A stretch of DNA of 64,000 nt from Lateolabrax maculatus (taxonomy: Eukaryota > Chordata > Actinopteri > Acropomatiformes > Lateolabracidae). Location: NCBI GenBank assembly GCA_031216445.1, contig CM062219.1, forward strand, positions 11,588,501-11,652,500. The letters are read 5' to 3'. The position numbers and the translations under genes are program-made. This document shows, piece after piece, positions 48,691 to 60,200 of this stretch (positions are counted from its first letter, which is position 1; each line of letters opens with the position of its first letter). Below the pieces are notes generated by a model that ran no database searches, was not told the DNA's origin, and saw only the letters and a list, made by a program, of their open reading frames with translations.

Positions 48691-51609
48691 GCATTAGGGT
48701 TTAGAAGGGGGTCAATGGGATTCCCTCTAGCCAAATAGTATGGGGATTACCAAAGTCCGCAAAGAGCTGCTTTCTTACAGATTATGTACAATCTGTCCTC
48801 AGCAGAACCACATATTCACAAGATACAGGAGCAGCATTAACCAAAGGCTTTATTCATTCAAGGGCAAATGAGGGTTTTTTTCCAGTCCATCAACCTGCGC
48901 TACCCACACAAAACTAGTGCTATCTGGGTTTTATTTAGTGTCCATCACTGTGATCTGATAGACAAGAATGAACTACGAGCTAACCTGCTGCCTAATATCA
49001 GCAACACTTAGTCAAAAGATAAAGCCAAACAACAGCTACACAGCTACATTTGCTGTGGTTTTGAAGAGGGGGGTTATAATAACACTAAGTTATTATAACA
49101 GTTAAGTTAATACTAGCTTAAGATACCACAGAACCCTTAAATGTTGTAAATCAGTGCACATGATAACCACATGGCTGTTCAGAACATCTGAAAATCAACA
49201 AAAAAAAAAAAAAAAAGATAATCTAAAAAAGTATTTACTTACATTCCTAGAAGTCACAACTTTACGAAGAAAGGAATCACAGATGCCAGGAAGGAGTTTT
49301 TTCTTAATGTGTCTGTGACCATAAAACTTGAAAAGCTGGTTCCAAAAGCTGTTCATAGAAAGAGGAGTAAATTCATGGAATAGGCAGCCACACAATTGAA
49401 ATGACTGGTAGTTTAAACATCAGCTGATAGTCCCAACCAAATGCTGAAGACTGAATGCTTGCATTAAAAACATAAAAAACTAAAAAATATAATTCAACCA
49501 CCAAGTATGGCTTAGATTAGTGTACAAAAATAAAAATAATGGCTAGTGTAAAGATAGTTAATTAGGTCTTGACTGCAGACAAGATGTTTAACTTACGTAT
49601 ATTCATTTTAAAAACTCAATTTGTTGTGCGCTGATCTCATATTGATGTTACCTACTTAACAGTTACAGAAAGGTGCTGCTTGTAAGGTAAGAGTGAATCA
49701 AAAAGCTGTAAACATGTAGATAATGGTATATTAGCCAGCTCCCTGTTGTGTGTAGGTGTAGCCATCATTAAATCAATGTCATTTTTGTGCTTTAAACAAA
49801 AAATGTGCTTTCAAATACAAAATGTTCCCTCCTAACAGTGTAGTACAAAGATTTGACCACTAGATGTCAGTCTTTACTCTGAGAACAGTAGACGAACTGC
49901 ACAGCGGGGCAGACCAGAGCCAGTCATGCAAGTGTAGAGAGTTGTACTAATATATTCATTTATATATAACAGTTTATTGAGGTTTTTCCACTTTTTCTTG
50001 CCTTATTCCCATTTACATCTTAAACTTTTTATGTATCATTATTTGGTGCTATAATTGATGCAGGCACCACATCAGTTACTGTGATGTAGGGCTTGTGTGC
50101 AAAATATACCCCTCACTCTAACATTTTCTAGACCAGAATTATGAACACAGAGATCACAAGAAGAGTTCGATGTCTGCCAACTGCAGTTGCAGGTGCTCAC
50201 ATATCAGATGCTGCACATCAGGAACACAGACTGGCCCTGCTAAATGCTTCATTTCTCTAGCTGATTTAAAGTACTTGATTACACTTCTGAACTGATTAAA
50301 CAGGGAGACTGAGTACACTGTCAGTATTGTTGTAGATCTGCAGAGAGTTCCAACCTCCAAGTCATGTGGTTGTGAGAAGGAAAAGCCTTTATGTACCATT
50401 TCTGTTGGTTCTGCAAGGTTGCAGGCTCTGTGAATTACTCCTTTACATGATCCTAATCTAGCAGTGTAGGATAACGTTTCCACTTTCCACTGAACTACAT
50501 CTATGTACAAGCTGTGTGCACGTTGAGAGAAAGAATGAATTACAAAATGAAAGCAGCGATAAATGAATTGGTTATTCCAATATTTTCTGTGTTCCTTTTA
50601 CCTCATTGCATTCAGTCCAAGTCAGAAAAAAACGCATTTTTAACAAAGGCTGCCCCCTTCAAACACCAGTTATTGTATTGCAGTGACCGCTCCCAACATG
50701 TCTTCATGCTAGTAGGATGTTTGGATTAAAATGTGGGCACAAAGCAGAAATCGCTTTGGCACAATTGTTTTTTGTTTTTTCTGACTTTGTTAGATGCTCT
50801 GTGCAAAGGTAACCTTTAAAGAAGGCTAATTTTGCATGATGCATTTGTGCCACAGGATCACCAGGTGTTTTGTGACATGCCTCCCACTCAGACAGGTATT
50901 ATCCCTGGCAATGGATCACAATACCAAAACACCAGTGACACAGATTCCTTGCTTGCTGTCAAGGACACCACTGACAATATCAGAAGGAACTTTCATATCT
51001 CTGTACTGTACGCCGTTCTCAGCCGCAAATGGCTGCTGATCTCTTCCCAACAGCAAGTTTAATTCATGCGGAAAAAGCAAAGGTGCCATCACAGATAAAT
51101 GGTGCTAGATCAGAATGCACATTATTTACTAAATTACAAAAAGAAAGTCCGATGTCAGAGTCTGTAGTTGGCTATTGAGACAGGAACTCCGCAGCCTCTC
51201 TTTCCCCTTCCTCTCAAGCAGAGTCAGGGGGTGAACGCCTGTTTGAAGCTCTCCCCCTGGGCTCCAGGGTTCTGTGGGATCCGGGTGTGCTGACACTGTT
51301 AGCACGCCTGATATGAGAGCCTGATCAAAGCTGGCTCATTCTGCCTGACCGATTTCCACAGGATTAAGGATTAGGGAGACAGGAAGCTGGGAGAGGCACA
51401 GAGACAATCTGGGAGAGACAAAAAGGGATAGTGAGGGTTATGGAGAGTGAAAGGGATGGAAACATGTTGAAGGAGACAGAGGGGTCATAGGGCACCGGCA
51501 GAGAACATCCTGAGAAACAGACGACAGAGAATAAAGTCAGTGAAGTTATTTACACAACAAATGAATCAGTACACTAAAAAGTAGAACAAAAGAACATTGA
51601 AAAGAACAT
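48691..51609. other. Non-coding DNA without recognised gene
   Basis: AT-rich sequence with an 18-base A run near 49200. Open frames at 50154-50510 (minus) and 50832-51062 (plus) have no recognisable family. A block at 51150-51420 has the mixed composition of possible regulatory DNA. Confidence 0.5.
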
Positions 51610-52160
51610 TATAAAGAGGCTTTTCTGTAAAAAAGACAATGTTGCAGCTTTAGCTTTTCTGGCTGGACCTTGTGGGAGCTCAGCCACCTTCTGTTACCAA
51701 CCAAGTTCTCCCAGAGGGCCGAGCTGTGCTGCAGCTCATGAAGTGTTAAGTCTGATATGTAGCTGGGAGACAAACCCTGCTGTGCTTTATTAGTGAAATC
51801 TTATAATCAATTCTAAAACTAACAGGCAACTAGTGTAGAGCTGCTTGACAGGGGGTGTTATGATTGTTTGTTCTTTATTTGTGTGAACAGCCTTGCTGCT
51901 GCAGTTTTGCACACAGGAAACAGAATCTGATTATATAGTAGGCGAAACGTAAAATGATAAAGCCACAGATAGTAATCACCAAACTATAACAGAAGACGTT
52001 ATTTTAGAAAAAGCTTTTAACTGAAGGAAGAACAGACTAAGCACCTTAGTCATTAATGCAATTTTAGAATCAAAGTCACATCCAAATGATTATTTATAGG
52101 GTTAATGTTGCTGAATAGCTCAGCAGTATAGTCTTAATTGTGAGGGTAGTTGTTACCAGT
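51610..52160. mobile_element. Degenerate dispersed repeat
   Basis: The section contains GGGAGACAAACCCTGCTGTG, AATCTTATAATCAATTCTAA and AACAGGCAACTAGTGTAGAG followed by GACAGGGGGTGTTATGAT. This succession (altered-expression statement plus 'added to the size of' region) I recall from diverged fish retroelement copies. It is frame-broken; the class is not assigned and the ends are uncertain. Confidence 0.4.
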
Positions 52161-53295
52161 CATGAAAAATGTTAAGTCGTTCTATAGTCCAATGGGAGGT
52201 CTGTAATTGTTGAGAGGCTGGGTTACAAAACTATGTGTTCTTCAGTAGACGATAGCATCTTTTAAGTAATAGGAAACCAAAATAAAACTCTGTGAGCTTG
52301 GCTACCAAAAAGCCAAAATGTTTTGAAAGCCTTTCAAGAGGTAGAGTGGTTGTTGAAGGCATATCATTATTACCTATGATCATCATGAACTTGATGTATT
52401 GTTCTTGTTTGCATTACTATCTGCCTACTAGATATTCTCATTAAGGAGAGAGATTGAAACCTTTTGTATTCAAATACATCAAAACATGTGTGATGTTGAT
52501 GTTTCCGTCACACCTGGAGATTTATCTCCTCTGCGATGATTTTAGGTAGATTAATGATGTTACACGTTGTGTTACACGTTTGACATTTGAAGGTGAAATG
52601 TAAACAACAACCTTTGGAGCCTACGTGGAAACAACCGAGTTAGAGCCAAGGCTATTGTATGTGACATCTTGTCTGAACAGGCACTTTTTTGTTATCCACT
52701 GTGTGTCATAAAAGGCCTTGAAAATAATGTCCTGTTGACAGATATGTTATAATTTGATTAATATGGATAGGGACATCCCAGTGCGGGTTTCTGTGGCTTT
52801 GTTGCAGGTGTCAGTTTCATACACCTGAAAAGTTATACGTTATGTTATTGCACTTTTGTCTGCGGTTTCTGTTACTTATTTTTGAGAAGTTCAGATGTTC
52901 ACTCTACAATAACACTGAAACCAAGAGATGATACATTTCTGCAGTATTACTAAGCTGTTAAAAAGGGAGGGACTGTATTATAAGATTGAGCGGCTAAGGT
53001 AATTAATGATACACGTTGAATGGGGCAATAGGGATAAATAGACACAGTGAGGGAGAAAGTGACAGGGAGAAAGAATGGGGACAATACACCACCTGCCTGC
53101 CAAACCGGATTAAAAGGGCCAGATGAAAGGTCAGGGAGAGGCAAAGTTGTTCACCCCCACCAGATGTGCACTTGCGCTGGCCTATAGCCGATTAATTATC
53201 TCACAGTTCATGACACCAGGATTGGTGTCCAGGCAATTACATTACACTACACACCCTAAGCAACCTGATCTGGGGATTTTTTCTCCTGCTGGACA
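52161..53295. other. Non-coding DNA with a candidate regulatory block
   Basis: No exon was recognised. The part at about 53090-53260 has ATTA cores and a low-repeat, mixed composition. Confidence 0.45.
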
Positions 53296-53321
53296 GTGTG
53301 TGTGTGTGTGTGTGTGTGTGT
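53296..53321. repeat. (GT)13 microsatellite
   Basis: Pure GT run. Confidence 0.95.
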
Positions 53322-53719
53322 CAGGAAGAGGGGAGGAGTCTCTTTACACACTGGTGGCATCCATAATGACAAAGCGTTAATTCACATCATGCTCCAGCGC
53401 TGTGATCACTGTGGGTTTCAGTGTGTTCACGCATGTGTTCTCTGTGGCTGCAGTCAAGCAAAACATTTATTGTTCCCAGAGATTAACAAGAAGTGGAAGA
53501 AACACATGACAAGAACCACCCATTCACACCCTGTGGCATGCTGCCTCATTTGCCTGGTCCTCTATCAATTCTTGGCTATAGCCAATAGCAATAAAGGAAG
53601 TGGTCCCACTGTCACAGAAACAGTTGGCACGGAAACAGCACATTACACCATCGTCCAATCCCCCTCCCATTCCTTTGTCGTCATTTCTCCCCTCCCTTCC
53701 TCTCCTCTCCTCTCCAGTC

Positions 53720-53752
53720 CCCTCCTCCTCCTCCTCCTCCTCCTCCTCCTCC
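53720..53752. repeat. (CCT)n trinucleotide tract
   Basis: About eleven CCT units inside a longer pyrimidine-rich section. Confidence 0.95.
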
Positions 53753-54218
53753 CTCTCTCCCTATCTTGTATGTTTTTTCAGTCATCAATGAAATCACAAC
53801 CAATCCTGCTGCTGGCCTGTCAGCAGGCACATAATACCTCGAGAAACAGAGCTACTCACGGTCTCACCTCCATTCTAGCCGTCGGGGCTCAGATTCCTTA
53901 ATGGCCAATGTATATTTCATCATTGTAGCATGAAATAAAGATACACTAGATGCTGTAGCTGCCCCATCAAAGCCTGTTTTTTTCTCCTCTCATGATTTAA
54001 TCCTGACCATTTCCCCCTTCTCTCTCTATCCCTGCTAACTCCTCCCTCCATTTCTGTCCTGCACTCCCTCTGCCTCTCTGTCTCTGACACACTCGAACAC
54101 ACGCACACATATATACACGCCCTCCACCCCCATCGCTGCAGTGTCTCAACTGCCTTGGAGCAAACAAGAGAGGATATAGAACACAGACGTTAATAAGACA
54201 GAGAAAGAGGGGAACTGA

Positions 54219-54255
54219 AAGAGAGAGAGAGAGAGATGTATGTGTGTGTGTGTGT
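54219..54255. repeat. (GA)n and (TG)n microsatellites
   Basis: Adjacent GA and TG dinucleotide runs separated by a few bases. Confidence 0.9.
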
Positions 54256-54760
54256 GCCCCTGTGAATATGAGGAAGATATGAAGATGAAGCAGCAGGACT
54301 AAAGGTGGATTGCACAGAGCCTTTCTCTCCCTGCAAGGGCTTGTCTGCAGTATCCTTTGTAAATGGATGCTGGCTTGTGAACACGGTAAGCCTCACTACT
54401 CTCAAACAGACATACAGCTTTTTTTTTTTTTTTTTTTGTAATCACTGCAAGGCTGGCCTGCTTTTGACACAGAGGAGGAGCAAGATGCTATTTCATAACA
54501 GCCATTCTGTGTCGGGCGAGTATGTTTTCCTGATAAAATGGGGAAGGTGATGTTCAGAGATGGCACCAAGGCAGGCAGCCTGTCCAGTCCCCTCCTCCAC
54601 CCTGCTAGCTCTGTGCCAACGGACGCTGCTATCTTATGCTTGCAATTTGACTCATCATCTCCCCTGAGCATGCTTGATTGTTATAGAATGCTTTTATCTG
54701 AACGCAGTGCTTAGTTCATGTAATTACTGTATGTAGGACAAGTGAAGGATGCATCAAAGA

Positions 54761-54804
54761 TGTGTGTGTGTGCGCGTGCATGTGTGTGTGTGTGTGTGTG
54801 TGTA
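54761..54804. repeat. Interrupted (TG)n microsatellite
   Basis: TG run with a CGCGTGCA interruption near 54771-54779. Confidence 0.9.
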
Positions 54805-55375
54805 TGTGCTCTTTTCAGGCCATAAGCTATAAAATGGAAAGAGGGGAAATGAGAGTAAAAGCACCATCACACAGGATCAGGTACTCAGTACTTACAACTA
54901 GCTTTACAAGACATTGAATGTGAATTTGCAGTGGGAGGTGTGCAAATCCCGTGGAGCTTGGCTCTGCGGGCACTGGGATAAGCGGGCAAATCGTGGCCTG
55001 ACAGCGGCACAGGAACATTGTAGGTTTTTCCAGTGGAGCTTGCTTTCTGCTGTTTATTTTACATCCACTTTCGTTAATAATCTCCGGCTGTGATTTATTT
55101 GGTTCATTTGTGTCTGCTTGTTTATGTGTGTTTATGAATGTAAATCTTAACGGTGTGAGGGGGAAACAGGGAGAGAGCAGAGCGTGTTCGTTACTCAGCA
55201 GGCAAAACAGAATGATTTGTGACATTTTCGGTCTCAACAATCTATCATATTTTTAACAGAGCATTAATGGGTTTTTTTTTTCAGTGAGGGTTGGGATTGG
55301 TTGTGCAGCATCAGGAGATCATGTGTATTTGTGTGTACTGTATGTGTGTTTGTCTTACATGCTTGAGAGAGTGAG

Positions 55376-55386
55376 GGAGAGAGAGA

Positions 55387-55428
<42 letters not shown>
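55376..55428. repeat. (GA)n microsatellite
   Basis: About 26 GA units with one T substitution at 55401. Confidence 0.95.
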
Positions 55429-55429
<1 letters not shown>

Positions 55430-57017
55430 AACCAGAACCAGTGCAGGGAGGGGTCGAGGGGCTGGGGGGTTTAACAGTAGGGAGGCAGATGGGGCAGAGG
55501 GGCGGAGGTTGATGCAGCAAAGAGCAGGAGAGAGAAAGAAGGCAAGAGAAGATTTGGAACAGATTGGATGAAAGAGAAGGGGAAAGACCATGATAATATT
55601 ACGCCGGTAGAAAAATGCGCTTTTCTGAGCATGTGACACAGAAAGAATGCTGGATGTGTTTGTGATAGTTCCACCAGCAGCAGCTCACATCGTGGCCTCA
55701 GACATCTGTGAATCAAGGCAAAGATGGTGGCTAAATTCCACAATGCCTTTATCTCTTGAGCACTACTGATACCTAATGGATTAGGAATATTAGATTGATA
55801 CTTTTGCTGAACCCTCTGCAATGTTGCCTGATTAGAGTTTGTGAGAAAACGCAAAAACTGGATTGATAACTGTCATAGTGTCATGTTGACAGATTGGGAT
55901 ACGCCTTTATGGGTAGCTGCAAGTTGAATGTATTGGTCTTACTCAAGACAATGCTTTTCATTTTGGAATTCAGATAAGTAGTTTTTGCAGCACACAAACC
56001 ATTTTCAGCATGTGTAATTCCCTATTAGCTTCTTTCTGATCTGTTCCCAATCTCAAATTATCATTGTTGATAAATCAAATTATTTAATATCCATGTGTTT
56101 TTCAAAAAGGAAGTGACAGAAAGCCATATTGGTTTTATTAAAACTTCAAGAGGTCTGAGTTGTGAGTGGTGACCAAAATCTGCAGATACTTAATTCTTCA
56201 TGATGCCATCTCAAGAGAAAATGCACGTCAGTTACTAGGAGGAAAAAGACGGTGGCCTATAATATCACAGCTATAATCAGAACTGGGTGCAATAAATGTT
56301 TCGCATGCACAACAACAACAACATTTTGCAGCTAAGATAGTGGCTCACTGTCTATGTCTGTCTTTGATGATTTTGTCCAGTTGTGATCTCCTCTTCGTAT
56401 CAACCACTACATTCTTAGTCACTGGTTGGTTACCATTGGAAGATAACCCAAGGTTACATTCACTGTGACAAAAGCTGTAATCAACCCTGAAAGCTGCACT
56501 AATATCTGAGTCGTCTTTTCATTTAAGCTGTAGACTATTCGTTTTTTCTCTGCCACATGTCAAAAAATGACTGGTCACTGATGACCTTGGCTTTAAAATG
56601 ATGGATGACGAGGTCCAGTGTGAAATATAAAGGTTAATCACATGCTTATATAATGGGCCTTCTCCAAGTTTCACACACAAACATACACGTGCGCACACTG
56701 AAAATGTCATCAGACCCTTATACAGGCTGCTTGAACATAATATTGGAAGAAATAGAATAACTCTGTTTTTGATGAAGTGGTTTTGTTAAGCCAAATACCC
56801 AAACCTCAACATGAATTCTTAAATCAGTGGAATACACATCACATAAATTAAACATAAAGCCTCTTTGAACAGCATCAACAGCAAATGCTTTATTTCCATT
56901 TTTTTTTTTTTTAATAGTAGTATGCAGTTTTCTGCCACTGAAGTGACCTATATGCAAATAAAAACGAGAGCCATAGTGTGACAAAACCTATGCTGAGTTG
57001 ACCTCCTTCCACCTCCT
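55429..57017. other. Non-coding DNA without recognised gene
   Basis: Purine-rich for about 150 bases after the GA run, then AT-rich. No exon or clear mobile element was recognised. Confidence 0.5.
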
Positions 57018-57206
57018 TTGTTACTTGCTACATCCACTCCACTGGGTGACATAATGGCAAGGGACAGCAGGGACAGACTTGGTTTTAAAGTGACAGTGGC
57101 TGTTGAGGTAGCAGCCCTTGCACTGAGGAGGCCTGTGTCACCGTCCGGTGCTCTTCTAGCCATCTTTAACCTTGTAGGTGAGCACACCCCCGACTTGGAC
57201 AATTAA
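57018..57206 (+). other. Unidentified open segment with donor-like end
   Basis: A 62-codon open frame lies in a locally GC-richer patch. From the ATG at 57054 it reads MARDSRDRLGF, continues with an Ala/Val-rich stretch and ends in LLAIFNLVG, immediately at a GTAG|GTGAGC donor-like junction (about 57178). The opposite strand is also open for 84 codons. I do not recognise the family. It may be a single exon, a fragment of a dispersed repeat, or chance. Confidence 0.2.
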
Positions 57207-60200
57207 ACTCAGCTCTATTACAGTTAAGTACCAAAGGGGCCGAGCGTAGTTCCCTCGGCAGCCTACTTAATAAAATGATTAATCTAAGATGTCATTTATT
57301 TCCTGGAGAGGGAGTAACAAAATTACTACATAAGCCTTAAACATTTGCTTTAGTAGTTGTGAGAACTAACATGAGAAATTGATCTTTAATACCATAAAGA
57401 GGCAATGGAATAGCCTCTAAAACCATAGACTAATATGTGTCCATATAGTTTAGGTCTCTCAGTTGCTTTGTCACTCTTTGTACTCAGAGAGGGCATTGCT
57501 CTGATTCAGCTTGCTCAGCATTTGTGTCTGTTTTGGGTCTTTAATCCTTGCCAGGTAATGGGACAGAGTGTCATCTCTACATAAACGGCTGTAAGACACT
57601 GTTTCTTTTAGACAGGCGCTGATGTAGAAAGGACCAAAAAAAAAAAAACAGGAAAGCATAAGTGAGGAAAGCTGTCAGTTGAATTGAACAAAATCTTAGG
57701 GTGGGGCTCTGTGAATGAGTAAGGATTAAATTATCTTTTAGTGTTACATAAAATAACATCAGCTCAGTTCATCTCTTTCTCTTTGCCCTCCTTTCTCATC
57801 TTTGCTGGTAGTCACATACAGGGGACTGTCTGTTTTCCTGAGGCCGGCGAGTGAGAGGGCCTTACTTCAAGCACTCAAATCTGAGAGGGCAGAGCAGAGG
57901 GGACTAAAAGAGCAACTTTGTGTTCCATTGCACACACATAACAGCGGTCATATGACAACAAGGAGGTGGAAGAGGGGGGTGTAGGAGTGTATGGCCTACT
58001 ACCCACTGGTGAGGGATGTTGGTCTATACTGAAAGAAATGGAAAGACTGTGTGTGTATGCATGCATAGATGCACTTGCTGTATATGCCTACATGCATTAT
58101 CACTTCAGGAATACAGCCAAAAATAAAGTTTATAGCACAACAATTACCTTGTTTTGATCAGGCCATGCAGGTCTGCTTTTCTAAGAAAATACTTTAAAAG
58201 TGAAGTGTTAGCTGGTGGTGTGTGTCAGTGACCTGTTCAGTCCACTGACATTCTTCCTTACTGATTTTACCGTAACCATTTTATAATAAATCATAGAAAA
58301 CATTGTGTTTGTGTTGTGGTCTTGTAGAATAGTCATTTCAGATTCCCACTGTTTAACATGCAGTATAATTGCCTTTCCGTGTTTGATCAGGTGACATTTT
58401 CTCATATCTACTTTTTCTCAAATCTCTTCCCTTCACACACATTCATCCTGTTAACACAACACATACAGTTAAACTATGCTGGCATTGTTGTCTGGCATCT
58501 GACGGGGTCTTGGCAACATCGCAGGATTATACATTATTTCATCAAAATAAGGGTTTGACGTTTGATTTCATAATTTGGTGGAAACCTTGCAAAGTCTCTG
58601 CACGGGAAACCACTCCATTGCAACATATAGGAAATTTTTACTCTACTACCTTTAAGCACCTATTTGACTGATTATTGTCCCTACAGCATTTATTGTATAG
58701 TGTCGATCGGGTGGGTTAATGGCTCATATTGTTGCAGCTGCTGCAGTATGAGATATCTTTCCTTTTCCTGTTCCCGTTATCAAATCACAAACTGCAGATA
58801 ATGTCTGTGGGTTGTAGAAGCCTGAAAGTGTCCGTTACCCACAATTTCCTTCTGTTGCAGAAACAGTTTATCTTATTTGTCATGACCCAAATGAATATTA
58901 TGTTGGAGTGAGTTTGAATGTAGATTAGAATGTACTAACCTGAACTGTTCTGATCTACGTGATAAACACTATAGTGAGAAAAGTTTTCACTATAAAAGCT
59001 GGAAAACACTGCATGTACCAGCAGCAAATGTATAACAGACAGAAATCAAATGGCTCACATGTGCACTCACATTTGAGTGTACGCCAGTGCACACACACGC
59101 ACACGAGACTCTAGTGTCCACCTTGTGCCATCTTATCCCTTCACATCAGCCAGCCTACCCATAGCTCAGCCTGTGCACAAACATGCCATTGTCATCGCTG
59201 GCTGGCCTTGTGACTCAGTGTGACCCGCTGGATTGGAGAAGGGGGAACACAGCCATTGAGATCAGGAACAGAGCATTATCACGAAAAAGCATCTAGCATA
59301 CAGAGATCTCACCCCCACCCCGTCTCCACCCTCTAAACAGCCCACTGTTTTGGGGGAGTAGAAAGGAGAACACTGCCCATCATTGTTTTCCATAATGAAT
59401 GAGTAGTGTCCTCGCATGTGCACAGTATACAGGCATCTTTCTCTGAAGTCCACATTCAGGACAGCATGTCAGGAAGTGATAACACAAAATGTTTAACAAA
59501 CAATTGTGAGAAATAAATTAACCAATAATAACTCGCTTTGAATATTACATTACATATAGCAATTTTTGATACAGACTATGACAGAAAATTCAGTTTACTA
59601 GTTTATGTTACATTTAGCTCAACTCCCAGGTGATTTGATGCATTCATAATGAATAGGTAGATTCACGTCACTGGAGAAATCAACTATGACATGCTTTCAT
59701 GCATGCAGAGCACTTAATTTCAAATTGATTTTTGTATCTCTTAAAGCTGAATTATTCAATTTTTGCCACTAGGGAGCATAAAAATTGCCTTTAGCTACAC
59801 AGCGACCACCATATCACTGGTATATAAAGTTGTTAAAGTTAAAGTTTTAGCAAATAGTTGTTTTCTCACAGATCCAGCATTCTGGTGGATACAATTCCAA
59901 TATATCTACATTTCTTTTTAGCTCCGTTTTGGGCTCCACTAACTTCTTTTTGCAAGATGTTTGACTTTCTACCTAGTTGTTATAGTCCGTCTACTATTTT
60001 GATGCTTTGCTGGAAAAGGCTGCCTTTGGGTATTGATAAGAGCAGATGAGACTCAATCATACATTAACAATGCAGGACACAGAACCAAAACAATTCACTA
60101 AAAGAGGCTAAAAAGCTACGTAAAGCTACTTAGAAGGAAGATAGTTTGAACCACTTTTACATTACATGGAATCATTTTCTTAATTGATTGATTAATACAA

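Noticed and set aside
53296..53901. 201-codon plus-strand frame
   Set aside because: Starts in a GT microsatellite and contains a CCT repeat translated as Leu; no family likeness.
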